Source: Proteiniphilum sp. UBA4977 | GTDB taxonomy: Bacteria > Bacteroidota > Bacteroidia > Bacteroidales > Dysgonomonadaceae | Direction of reading: 5' to 3' | Length of the DNA stretch: 64,000 bases | Assembly: GCA_002398565.1 (NCBI GenBank) | Contig: DGZP01000112.1 | Span: forward strand, 9,364 to 73,363 | Shown: positions 56,314-64,000 of the stretch, in pieces | Position numbering within the stretch: the stretch's first letter is position 1 | Layout: each line of letters starts with the position of its first letter | Made by a program: the position numbers and the translations under genes | The notes under the pieces: model-generated | What the model was told of the DNA's origin: nothing | The model's database searches: none | The model's input: only the letters and a program-made list of their open reading frames with translations

Positions 56314-58005
56314 CTATGCTTGTTCTTTTAAACTTTTCGATTTATTACTGCCGGACTTCACCAGGATGATCCCGATAAGGATAAAAAACAGTCCCGTTCC
56401 CGCCACCAATACCTTATGGGAAGGGGTCAACAATCCCAAAACCGCGATGGTAAGCCCGATAAAAGAGACCCCATATCCTATTATCCGCATACTATACTTG
56501 TTCTCGTCCCTCGTCAATTGCAACGCTTCTTCTGAAACCTGTTCCCGTTTAGCCACATTTTCATTCTCCCAAACCTCATATGTCTCAATCTTGGAAGAGA
56601 CTTGTTTTTTCGCATAATACCATATTTCGAACAGGATCATGCAAAGGATGGGCAGGGAAACCCCCAACACCATCTCCTGTGTCCTGTCCAACGCAAAACC
56701 AAAAAGAGGGGTGATAAATTTAAAAATCCCGTTCACGGCCAAACTGAATAGGGTGGTTGACAACACGGAGAAGGCTGTTTGTCTTTTGGAAAACAGGGTC
56801 CAGATAACAGGAAGATAAAGCGGGACTCCCGTGAGGGCCGCCAGGCTGACCACCACATTCACCACTCCTCCCATCTTTGGTATCATCAATGCGATGAGAA
56901 TACTGAGAACACCGAACAGAATCGTGGAGAAACGGGCTACTAACATGAGTGTCTTGTCGGAGCTTTGGGGGTGCAGTCTCTTGAAGATATCGTTCGTGAT
57001 CACGCCCGCGGCAATATTCAACTTGGAGTTCATGGCACTCGTGGTCGCGAAAATCATCGCCCCGATCATCAATCCCAAGACTCCCCTTGGCAGCACCGCT
57101 TTGCACATCATCAAAAAGGCGCCTTCGGCTTCCAAAATAGTCAAAGAAGGATCCACCAATTGATAGAGCATGGGAGGAAGCATCCACAAAACGGGACTGA
57201 CAAAATAGAGGAGAGCAAAGAAAAGTCCCACTTTCTTGGCATCCGCTCCTGTCCTCACACAGGTGAACCGCTGCACATAGGCCCAATTTCCTCCCAGAAA
57301 AATCGCGTTGTAAATACCAAAGGCAATGATAAAAAGAAGCGTGTATTCCGCGTTGAATAAATTAAAAAAGGTATCGGGCACTTTCTCCACGAAATGGACA
57401 AGGCCGTCCACCTTGTCGACAGACAACGGGATAACGATAATAATGGCGGCGACCAAAACGATAAATTGTAAAATATCGGTGGAAACGACCGCCCACAATC
57501 CTCCGGCGGAGACGTAGAGGATGCAGAAAAGACCCAAAAGGATAATACAAAGGTTCAGATCAAGTCCCGTTGACACCTCCACGATTTTTGCCACCGGGTA
57601 AAGGAACGAAGCGGTAAGGAACAGCGAGATAAACAGGAAAAGAAAAGTATAAGTCTTCTGGGTGGGAACACCGAGCCGCTTATTGATATACTCGGCAACA
57701 GTGAGGGAGCCGGTTTTATGCCATTGCGGAGCGATGAACAGGCCTACGATCACACCCGCGAGGGCCATCGTCCATTGTATCGTGATGGAAACCCATCCAT
57801 AGTAATATGCCACCGATGCCCAAACAACAAACGTCCCCGCGGAAAAAAAGCCCATGAACAATGACAATCCGCTCATTTGCCAGGGAACAGCACCTCCTGC
57901 TGCGAAAAAGGAATTCATGTTTTTCCCTTTTTTCGAAAAAGCCATGCCGGAACCCAGAACACCAACGGTGAGAAGAATAATCATCAGAATGTCTAACATG
58001 CTCAT
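56314..58005 (-). CDS. Sodium/solute symporter (SSS family)
   Basis: The start at 58005 (MSMLDILMIILLTVG) fits a first transmembrane helix and leaves room for the promoter; a longer frame to 58065 would cover the -7 box. The 563-residue protein has about 13 hydrophobic helices. SSS blocks include FFAAGGAVPWQMSGLSLFMGFFSAGTFV, SLTVAEYINKRLG, LYVSAGGLWAVVSTDILQFIVL and FATTSAMNSKLNIAAGVITNDIFKR. It would take up a monosaccharide, sugar acid or similar product with sodium. The loop near residues 460-490 is cytoplasmic and charged. It forms an operon with the FAD enzyme. Confidence 0.93.
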   Translation of the reverse strand: MSMLDILMIILLTVGVLGSGMAFSKKGKNMNSFFAAGGAVPWQMSGLSLFMGFFSAGTFVVWASVAYYYGWVSITIQWTMALAGVIVGLFIAPQWHKTGSLTVAEYINKRLGVPTQKTYTFLFLFISLFLTASFLYPVAKIVEVSTGLDLNLCIILLGLFCILYVSAGGLWAVVSTDILQFIVLVAAIIIVIPLSVDKVDGLVHFVEKVPDTFFNLFNAEYTLLFIIAFGIYNAIFLGGNWAYVQRFTCVRTGADAKKVGLFFALLYFVSPVLWMLPPMLYQLVDPSLTILEAEGAFLMMCKAVLPRGVLGLMIGAMIFATTSAMNSKLNIAAGVITNDIFKRLHPQSSDKTLMLVARFSTILFGVLSILIALMIPKMGGVVNVVVSLAALTGVPLYLPVIWTLFSKRQTAFSVLSTTLFSLAVNGIFKFITPLFGFALDRTQEMVLGVSLPILCMILFEIWYYAKKQVSSKIETYEVWENENVAKREQVSEEALQLTRDENKYSMRIIGYGVSFIGLTIAVLGLLTPSHKVLVAGTGLFFILIGIILVKSGSNKSKSLKEQA

Positions 58006-58045
58006 AGTATCGTACCTTAAAAATGATATTACAACGATTACATGA

Positions 58046-58053
58046 CAAAGGTA
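58046..58053 (-). promoter_or_regulatory. Candidate -7 promoter box of the symporter operon
   Basis: On the minus strand the sequence TACCTTTG is an exact match to the Bacteroidota -7 consensus TAnnTTTG. It lies about 40 bases before the chosen symporter start. No -33 TTTG is found 19-21 bases upstream, so the promoter may need an activator. Confidence 0.45.
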
Positions 58054-58095
58054 TAGACTAAGCAAATGGATTATTTACTTTTCTTATAAAATCTC

Positions 58096-58109
58096 CGTAA
58101 ACGTTTACG
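58096..58109. promoter_or_regulatory. LacI-family operator palindrome upstream of the symporter
   Basis: CGTAAACGTTTACG is a perfect 14-base palindrome with the central CG dyad typical of LacI/PurR/CcpA-family operators. It lies in the 166-base gap between the LacI-family gene and the symporter, about 43 bases upstream of the candidate -7 box. The regulator encoded next door at 58172-59197 is the obvious ligand. The upstream placement could suit activation or looping rather than simple promoter blocking. Confidence 0.72.
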
Positions 58110-58144
58110 AAAAGATGGAAGTATAAAAAAACGAGCGAGGGTTA

Positions 58145-58156
58145 TATCGTACGATA
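58145..58156. repeat. Second palindrome in the LacI-symporter gap
   Basis: TATCGTACGATA is a perfect 12-base palindrome 16 bases after the LacI-family stop codon. On the minus strand a T-run follows about 15 bases later (GCTCGTTTTTTT), but no good hairpin precedes it. It could be a second operator or part of a weak terminator for the regulator gene. Confidence 0.3.
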
Positions 58157-58171
58157 CTGTTTGTAAGACTA

Positions 58172-59197
58172 TTAACGGACTCTCTTGAACAAAGGGAGTG
58201 TAGAATGACGAACATTCAATTTCGCATCAAGCGTAATAGTTTCCGTGGGAGCATCATAATTATTTATTTGTTTTAACAGCAGTGTGGCGGCTTTTCGGCC
58301 GATCTCAAAAGTGGGTTGAAAAACACTGGTCAATTCCATGATCCGCCCGATCGGCGATTCAGAGAAACCGGCTACGGCAATATCTTCTGGAATTTTCATT
58401 CCTCTTTGCTTTAATTCCAACATACATCCTACCGCGATGGGATCGTTTATCGCGAATATGGCATCCGGCTTTTCCTTTAAATTCATCAGGTAGTCGATAC
58501 CTGCTTTGGCCCTCTCCTGTTGCACGCCCACATACATAATCAGATTTTCGTTTACAGGAATATCATACGCAGCCAACGCATTCAGATAACCCTGCATCCG
58601 CTCTTTGGTTACCGACAGATATTCGTTGCCGGCCAAATGGGCTATCCTTCTGTAACCGCACTTGATCAAGTGTTCCGTCACCTTGAATGCCCATTTCCTG
58701 TCATCAATCACAACCTGGCTCACGTTCAACTCCGAAATAACCCGATTCACAAATACAAGAGGCATGTGTTCATTAATCAAACGCTGGTACAAATCGATAT
58801 TTTTCGAGTTCTTGGCCACAGAAACGATCAGTCCTTCCACCATACTCTCTTCGAGCATCTTTACATTCTTGGATTCCAGCGAAGAAGATTCATTGGACTG
58901 GCAGATCAACACTTGATATCCCAGTTTGTTGACAATCTCTTGTATGCCGATAATAATCTCAGGAAAGAAAAACGTAATGAACTCCGGAACCACTACGCCA
59001 ATCATATTGCTCCGCTTTTTCAAAAGATTCCGGGCCTGTATATTCGGTTTATATCGTAACTCTTCGGCTTTCGCTAAAACTTTTTCTTTTGTAAGAGGAT
59101 GAATTTCATGGCTTCCATTCAGCGCTCTGGAAACAGTCGCCACCGAAACGCCCAACGCTTTGGCGATATCTTTTATAGTTGCATTGGAAGACGTCAT
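58172..59197 (-). CDS. LacI-family transcriptional regulator
   Basis: A 341-residue protein. The N-terminal helix-turn-helix is ATIKDIAKALGVSVATVSRALNGS at about 6-29, followed by the hinge region YKPNIQARNLLKKRSNMIGVVVPE. Residues 60-335 form a periplasmic-binding-protein-like sugar sensor (DAIFAINDPIAVGCMLELKQRGMKIPEDIAVAGFSE). It is of normal length. The start overlaps the antiporter stop by 4 bases (ATGA). The palindrome 63-76 bases after its stop is its most likely operator, so it probably controls the symporter and FAD enzyme genes, and perhaps the genes beyond them. Confidence 0.94.
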   Translation of the reverse strand: MTSSNATIKDIAKALGVSVATVSRALNGSHEIHPLTKEKVLAKAEELRYKPNIQARNLLKKRSNMIGVVVPEFITFFFPEIIIGIQEIVNKLGYQVLICQSNESSSLESKNVKMLEESMVEGLIVSVAKNSKNIDLYQRLINEHMPLVFVNRVISELNVSQVVIDDRKWAFKVTEHLIKCGYRRIAHLAGNEYLSVTKERMQGYLNALAAYDIPVNENLIMYVGVQQERAKAGIDYLMNLKEKPDAIFAINDPIAVGCMLELKQRGMKIPEDIAVAGFSESPIGRIMELTSVFQPTFEIGRKAATLLLKQINNYDAPTETITLDAKLNVRHSTLPLFKRVR

Positions 59198-61320
59198 ATT
59201 TCGTTTTTTTGTTTTTCGTTTTCCTTTATAAATGAAAGGATGGTCTCGCCAATTCCGCCCAGGCTATGAATGGAGGTAACCAGGGAAGCATTAATCATAT
59301 CACCGTGATAATTCTCACCTGAAGCCGACTGAACAGGATAAAGCAGCATAAAATTTATATTCCCGAAATGTTTGTTGATATAATCGGGTATTTGCCGCAT
59401 GACAGGGTCGTAAGAGATTTTTCTAAGACGGCTCATCACAATGACCAGTGCTTCATTCTTACCGATCTCCTTCGTAAGACGGAGAAACTCGCTCCAGTCG
59501 TTAAGTTCGTTGAAGTCGGCATCAACGGGATGTACCTTATGCACATATCTTAGTATGTCAAGGACCTCTTCATTTGCATAAAAGGAAAGCCTGGCTCCTG
59601 AATTACGTCCTAAATTCCATATTTTGGAAAGCCAGAGAGGAAAACCAATTTCCTTGTCGGCATCTGGCGGAATAATAACCAATCTCCTCTTTATCGTGGA
59701 GAGAGGCTGCAATGCTTTGTATACAAAAAGGCTGGACTGACATTTTTCCAGAACCCCTTCGACCAGGTTGCCCAGAAAAGACTCTGATATCTCCTGTTTT
59801 TGATGAAGTCCCATCACGATATCGGTTATGTTATATTTCTTGACTACACCGAGAATACCATTCAGGATGTTCATGTCGTATCTGCTCAGCGGTTGTATGA
59901 TCGTATCGGCACCGGTTCCCAGTTTAACAGCTTCCTCCAGCAGTTTGCGCGATTCCTTCTCAATATGAGGTGTGGATTCGCTACTTTTGATGATGTTCAG
60001 GGCATACAGGTTTTCCCGGTTATTTTTTGATTTGATCACCAGGCTCAGATCGATTAGGTCCTTAAGCGTTTCCCGATTGGCTACGGGAATCAGAATCCGT
60101 TCCTCGTTTCCGGTATCATTCCCGGGATCCATTCCTTCGGCAAAAGCGACCTCCACAGCCCCCTTCTGTGCCCTGAACGAAGCAATAGTACAGGTTACAA
60201 GAATCATGACAATGGTACCGTTCAAAATACTGTCATCGAGCAATCCCACACGGTGCCCTACCATCACAGCTGCCAGGGTGGCAGCAGCCTGTGCGTTGCT
60301 CAGCCCAAAGATAAGCATCCTTTCAGCATTGGTGTAGCCGTATATTTTCTGCGTGGCAAGTGCTGCCAGGTATTTTGCCAGGATGGCCACCACAGTCATG
60401 ACAACCGCCACCTTGATGGTCTCCCAGCCCGATACAAATGCACGGTAGTCAATCAGCATCCCCACACTGATCAAAAAAATTGGAATAAAAATGGCATTAC
60501 CCACAAAATCGATTCTGTTCATCAGGGAAGAAACATGAGGGATAAGCCTGTTCATGGACAATCCGGCGAGGAAAGCGCCGATGATTGCTTCAATTCCAGC
60601 CAGCTCAGCAAGAAAACCTCCCAGGAATACGATGGTCATGATAAAAATAAACTGAGAAGTACTATCATGGAATTTTTTGAAAAACCACGTCCCGATGATG
60701 GGGAAAAGAAAAATCACAATCAGGGCGAAGACAATCATTGAAAGTGTCATCTTTCCCCAGAAAGCAGGCGTCACCACACCCCCGTCCATGGCAACGATCA
60801 CAGCCAAAACCAGCAGTGCAAGGGTATCGGTAATCATGGTACCGCCGATGGCAACCGTTACAGCCCTGTTTTTTCCCGCTCCCAGCTTACTGATGATGGG
60901 ATATGCCACCAGGGTGTGTGAAGCAAACATACTGGCAAGCAGAATGGATGAGATCCATGTCATCCGAAGCAGATAATAACCGGTAAAGACACCTATCAGC
61001 ATGGGAATGGAAAAAGTAAGCATGCCAAACATGAGACTCTTGCCGCTGTTTCTTTTGAACTCGGCCACATCTATCTCTATTCCGGCGAGGAACATGATGT
61101 AGAGCAGACCGGCGTTTCCAAGCATAATCATGTTACTGTCACGCAACATGAGCCCGAGGCCATAGGGACCAATCACAGCGCCGGCAATGATCAGCCCGAT
61201 AAGTGAAGGGATCCTGATTTTATTGAATAAAATGGGGGCCAGAAGGATGATCACAAAGAGGATCAAAAACTGTACCGTGGGATTTGTAATGGGCAGTGAT
61301 AAATCGAGCGCTATGAACAT
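59194..61320 (-). CDS. CPA2-family cation/proton antiporter with C-terminal universal-stress-like domain
   Basis: A 708-residue protein. Residues 1-385 contain about 12 transmembrane helices of the Na+/H+ exchanger domain (IPSLIGLIIAGAVIGPYGLGL, MFLAGIEIDVAEFKRN, TMITDTLALLVLAV, GAFLAGLSMNRLIP). The soluble part from about 405 (ERILIPVANRETLKDLIDLSL) looks like one or two universal-stress-protein-type domains (DIVMGLHQKQEISESFLG). It is probably involved in pH or potassium/sodium homeostasis and may be unrelated to the glycan genes. It is translationally coupled to the LacI-family gene. Confidence 0.9.
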   Translation of the reverse strand: MFIALDLSLPITNPTVQFLILFVIILLAPILFNKIRIPSLIGLIIAGAVIGPYGLGLMLRDSNMIMLGNAGLLYIMFLAGIEIDVAEFKRNSGKSLMFGMLTFSIPMLIGVFTGYYLLRMTWISSILLASMFASHTLVAYPIISKLGAGKNRAVTVAIGGTMITDTLALLVLAVIVAMDGGVVTPAFWGKMTLSMIVFALIVIFLFPIIGTWFFKKFHDSTSQFIFIMTIVFLGGFLAELAGIEAIIGAFLAGLSMNRLIPHVSSLMNRIDFVGNAIFIPIFLISVGMLIDYRAFVSGWETIKVAVVMTVVAILAKYLAALATQKIYGYTNAERMLIFGLSNAQAAATLAAVMVGHRVGLLDDSILNGTIVMILVTCTIASFRAQKGAVEVAFAEGMDPGNDTGNEERILIPVANRETLKDLIDLSLVIKSKNNRENLYALNIIKSSESTPHIEKESRKLLEEAVKLGTGADTIIQPLSRYDMNILNGILGVVKKYNITDIVMGLHQKQEISESFLGNLVEGVLEKCQSSLFVYKALQPLSTIKRRLVIIPPDADKEIGFPLWLSKIWNLGRNSGARLSFYANEEVLDILRYVHKVHPVDADFNELNDWSEFLRLTKEIGKNEALVIVMSRLRKISYDPVMRQIPDYINKHFGNINFMLLYPVQSASGENYHGDMINASLVTSIHSLGGIGETILSFIKENEKQKNEI

Positions 61321-61364
61321 GTGAATGCTTTTTCAATAGTTACATCTCACCCGGAAAATCCATG

Positions 61365-63050
61365 TCAGCCCTCTCTTCTTGGAGGTCTGAATGGTTTATT
61401 GCTCCGGGGCTTATTATTGTCACTGTCGGGGCGCGAATAGCGGGGCTTGTTCTCCTCCCTGTATGGTCGGGAGTGATGGGAATTGTTATCATCCCGGCGA
61501 TCAGGTCTGGAGAAACGGGGTTTGTCGTCGTCTCGGCGATCAGGTCTGGAGAAACGGGGTTTGCCATCGTCCCGGCGATCAGGTCTGGAGAAACGGGGTT
61601 TGCCGTCGTCCCGGCGATCAGGTCTGGAATTGTCGGATAGAAACTCCGATCGTGGAGAACCTTTACCGGAGTTTCTTTCTGAATGGCCGGAACGTGCATC
61701 GTTTCTTGTTTGCCGGTCGGGAGCTATCTCTCGTTTTGAACGGCGGTAACCCTCTTTTGAGTTTCGTTCGGCCTGTGCATCATAACGCCCCCGCCGTGCG
61801 GAATCCGCATCTCCTCTCGGATGCTCCTTTCGTTTACCGGAAAAGATCTCATATTCCCGCATTTCACATTCCAGCGCCCCGTTATAGAGGAAGAAACGCC
61901 GGGTGTGCTTCAGGCCTATGGCATCGAATGACTCCTTCCTGTAACTCAGAATATAGGCATTATACCCCGCAAAAACATGTTTTAAACGTTCTCCGATCAT
62001 TGCGTAAAGTCCTTCCAGCTCATCCACCTTCAGACGTTCTCCATATGGGGGATTGGTCATCAGTATTCCCCCGCTATCGGGAGCTTCGGCATATTGTTGA
62101 AAAGGTTTCACACTCAGTTCGATATATTTTTTCAATCCGGCATTCTTGATATTCTTCTCGGCAATGCCAATTGCCTGGGGTGAGATATCGGAACCGATGA
62201 TGCGATGCTTGAGCACACGCGCTCCCGAATCATCATTGTAAATAGTGCTGAACAATTCTTCGTCAAAGTCCTTCCATTTCTCAAAAGCAAAATGCTTGCG
62301 GTGAATGCCGGGAGGGATACCCATGGCAATCATGGCAGCTTCAATAAGCAAGGTGCCTGAACCGCACATGGGATCCAAAAATGAGGTCTCACCGCGCCAA
62401 CCCGATTTCAGGATCATTCCTGCCGCCAGTACTTCGCTGAGCGGAGCCTCGGTCTGAGCTACCCGGTACCCGCGCTTGTGCAGCGACTCTCCTGAGCTGT
62501 CAAGTGAAAGTGTACATTTGTTGTGCGAAACATGAATGTTGAACACCACATCGGGGTTCGACAGGCTCACCGAAGGGCGTTTGTCATACCGCTCTGCAAA
62601 CCAGTCAGCAATGGCATCCTTCACTTTATAAGCTACGAACTTCGAATGAGTGAAGATATGGGAATAGACTACCGCATCGATTGAGAAGGTGGTGTTCAGG
62701 GAAAGATAATCATCCCAGTTTACCTGTTTCACGGCTTCATAGACCTCATCGGCGGTCTCAGCCTTGAAGTTATATATGGGTTTAAGAATCCGCAATGCAG
62801 TACGACAATGCAGGTTGGCTTTATACATCAGTGCATTATCACCGGTAAACGATACCATACGGGTGCCGATCTCCACATTGTTTGCACCCAGGCCAATCAA
62901 CTCCTCTGCCAGTACATCCTCCAGCTCAGCCATCGTTTTGGCGATCATGGAAAATTCTTCAACATGTCGGGTCGTTCCCTCTTCAGAAGTTAATCCCTGC
63001 GGGTATTCTTCCGGTTCATGCACATCACGAAAGTGTTCGTCTTCGTTCAT
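61365..63050 (-). CDS. rlmL: RlmL-type 23S rRNA guanine-N2 methyltransferase (THUMP + SAM domain) with long repetitive tail
   Basis: A 561-residue protein; Met35 (62948) is an alternative start, since the first 34 residues are acidic and poorly conserved in look. A THUMP domain covers about 75-195. The methyltransferase follows with FLDPMCGSGTLLIEAAMIAMG (224-244), GSDISPQAIGIAEKN and the catalytic NPPYGERL (333-340). Homologs methylate 23S rRNA G2445. The final 155 residues (from about 405) are a basic Arg/Asp/Gly-rich tail with 13-residue repeats SRPDRRDDGKPRF, of the kind added to RNA-binding proteins. The gene is housekeeping and marks the edge of the accessory region. Confidence 0.92.
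   Translation of the reverse strand: MNEDEHFRDVHEPEEYPQGLTSEEGTTRHVEEFSMIAKTMAELEDVLAEELIGLGANNVEIGTRMVSFTGDNALMYKANLHCRTALRILKPIYNFKAETADEVYEAVKQVNWDDYLSLNTTFSIDAVVYSHIFTHSKFVAYKVKDAIADWFAERYDKRPSVSLSNPDVVFNIHVSHNKCTLSLDSSGESLHKRGYRVAQTEAPLSEVLAAGMILKSGWRGETSFLDPMCGSGTLLIEAAMIAMGIPPGIHRKHFAFEKWKDFDEELFSTIYNDDSGARVLKHRIIGSDISPQAIGIAEKNIKNAGLKKYIELSVKPFQQYAEAPDSGGILMTNPPYGERLKVDELEGLYAMIGERLKHVFAGYNAYILSYRKESFDAIGLKHTRRFFLYNGALECEMREYEIFSGKRKEHPRGDADSARRGRYDAQAERNSKEGYRRSKREIAPDRQTRNDARSGHSERNSGKGSPRSEFLSDNSRPDRRDDGKPRFSRPDRRDDGKPRFSRPDRRDDDKPRFSRPDRRDDNNSHHSRPYREENKPRYSRPDSDNNKPRSNKPFRPPRREG
61496..61630 (-). repeat. 39-base tandem repeat encoding the RlmL tail
   Basis: The segment starting gatcaggtctgg recurs exactly every 39 bases at 61499, 61538, 61577 and, as a partial copy, 61616. 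Each unit encodes 13 residues of the RPDRRDDxKPRFS type in frame within the methyltransferase gene. The units differ at a few positions. In-frame tandem repeats like this can vary in copy number between strains. Confidence 0.9.
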
Positions 63051-63072
63051 CCTTTTTCATCTAAATCAGGTA

Positions 63073-63080
63073 CAAAGATA
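63073..63080 (-). promoter_or_regulatory. Candidate -7 promoter box of the methyltransferase gene
   Basis: The minus strand reads TATCTTTG, an exact TAnnTTTG match 22 bases before the ATG at 63050. A TTTG lies at 63109-63106, with a 25-base spacer that is longer than the usual 19-21. The short leader supports 63050 as the start. Confidence 0.4.
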
Positions 63081-63178
63081 ACATTCGTAAAATAATTTCA
63101 CCTCACAAAAAAATAAATTCCCGACCACGAGCAAAGACAATGATTGGTATAACTTAGTTTGCGACGTTTAATGGTAAT

Positions 63179-64000
63179 CTATTTTAGTGTAATCTCTTTT
63201 ACATTTGAATTGTAATACCCCTCGGTTTTATGAAAAAAATTTTCTTTTATCTCTTCCAGTTTTTCCGGGTACTGCGAAGATACATTCTTTTTCTGACCGA
63301 TATCCTCTTTTAAATTATACAGCCCGAATTCAGGCATATTCCCCAGTTCGTTGCCCGTAAGATTACGTTCAGGACCGCCATAGGGCGGTATCATTACCCA
63401 TTCACCCGCACGGATAGCCAGCTTCCCGTTCGCTTCAAGCACCAAGCTCTTACGTCCCACATCCGATTTACCAAGCAGGGCCGGAAGAATATTCTCACTA
63501 TCGGATTCTCCTTGTAAAGGTTGCCCGACAAGTTCCGATATCGAGGCCAACAAATCCATCTGACTGACAAGCGCATCGGAGGTGGCCGGCTTAATCCTGC
63601 CCTTCCAGTAGGTGAAAAATGGCACGTGCGTACCCGCGTCAAAAAGACTGTATTTCCCTCCACGAAGGGGACCTGCCGGGGTATGGTCGCCCAGCAGTTC
63701 TACCGCCTGGTCCTTGTACCCGTCGTTCAATACCGGGCCATTGTCACTGGAGAAAATAACCAGGGTATTTTCCAACAATCCCAGCTCTTCCAATTGACTC
63801 AGCACCTCCCCTACGCACCAGTCCGCCTCAGCAATGGCATCGCCCCGCGGCCCCATACCGGTAGCACCTGCAAAGCGCTCATTGGGTGTGCGCGGAACGT
63901 GAGGTTGATGTAATCCGAAATAAAGAAAAAAAGGATTTTCCTTATTTTTCTGGATAAAATTTTTCACTTTATCTATAAAATAATCGGCCATATCCTCGTC
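63179..64000 (-). CDS. S1-family sulfatase, C-terminal part only (5' end outside window)
   Basis: The frame is open at base 64000 and gives 273 residues to the stop. The segment NPFFLYFGLHQPHVPRTPNERFAG, the metal block VIFSSDNGPVLNDG (81-94), GPLRGGKYSLFDAGTHVPFFTYW, and the C-terminal LYNLKEDIGQKKNVSSQYPEKLEEI identify an arylsulfatase-A-like S1 enzyme. The catalytic Ser/Cys-x-Pro-x-Arg motif is in the missing part, so its type is unknown. It lies 128 bases before the methyltransferase gene and probably belongs to a separate unit beyond the window. Confidence 0.9.
   Translation of the reverse strand, partial: DEDMADYFIDKVKNFIQKNKENPFFLYFGLHQPHVPRTPNERFAGATGMGPRGDAIAEADWCVGEVLSQLEELGLLENTLVIFSSDNGPVLNDGYKDQAVELLGDHTPAGPLRGGKYSLFDAGTHVPFFTYWKGRIKPATSDALVSQMDLLASISELVGQPLQGESDSENILPALLGKSDVGRKSLVLEANGKLAIRAGEWVMIPPYGGPERNLTGNELGNMPEFGLYNLKEDIGQKKNVSSQYPEKLEEIKENFFHKTEGYYNSNVKEITLK

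Noticed and set aside
61496..61630. Possible CRISPR array
   Set aside because: Copies follow each other directly without unique spacers and keep the reading frame of the host gene.
61391..62149. 252-codon open frame on the plus strand with repeats
   Set aside because: The repeats come from the 39-base tandem repeat of the methyltransferase tail read backwards; no independent evidence of coding.

Overview
The window looks like a chromosomal segment of a Bacteroidota bacterium, most likely order Bacteroidales. The reasons are three SusC/SusD pairs, an ECF sigma/FecR pair feeding an STN-domain SusC, BspA-type and FISUMP lipoproteins, many S1 sulfatases, and exact matches to the Bacteroidota -7 promoter box (TAnnTTTG). 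All 35 genes I can support lie on the minus strand, so transcription runs from high to low coordinates. No rRNA, tRNA, CRISPR array, insertion sequence or phage gene was recognised. No gap exceeds 300 bases; the longest is 24122-24405.

Layout, read in the direction of transcription. (a) 64000-63179: the 3' part of a sulfatase gene. (b) 63050-58172: a conserved chromosomal block with an RlmL-type rRNA methyltransferase, a CPA2 cation/proton antiporter with a stress-protein tail, and a LacI-family regulator. (c) 58005-54001: a sodium/solute symporter and an FAD-dependent oxidoreductase, preceded by a perfect LacI-type operator palindrome. (d) 53936-25218: a long co-oriented run with GH43-like proteins, a sialate O-acetylesterase-type esterase, a BspA-like protein, two SusC/SusD pairs, a large unassigned toroid-like protein, a DUF5689-like lipoprotein and five sulfatases. 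It ends at a good intrinsic terminator overlapping the last stop codon. (e) 25029-22943: an ECF sigma factor and a FecR anti-sigma factor. (f) 22850-1: the STN-type SusC and its SusD, followed by two sulfatases, a Spy-like protein, a FISUMP lipoprotein, two paralogous clan GH-A hydrolases, a secreted GH112-like fusion, two beta-helix proteins (one GH110-like), a GH27 alpha-galactosidase and a second esterase cut by the window edge.

Together this is a composite polysaccharide-utilisation locus for a heavily sulfated, probably O-acetylated, galactose-containing glycan. SusC/D complexes would import oligosaccharides, surface lipoproteins would bind and cut the polymer, sulfatases and esterases would strip substituents, and GH27, GH110-like, GH112-like, GH43-like and GH-A enzymes would shorten the chains. 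The symporter and FAD enzyme would handle a released sugar in the cytoplasm. The substrate is inferred from enzyme families only: a sulfated (arabino)galactan or a mucin-type glycan would both fit. All seven sulfatases whose active site is visible are of the serine type, which requires a radical-SAM maturase that is not encoded here.

The most novel-looking parts are the signal-peptide-bearing GH112-like protein, the spread of one small Spy-like helical domain through four proteins, a GH43-like paralog that has lost its predicted catalytic base, and the 868-residue protein of unknown family.
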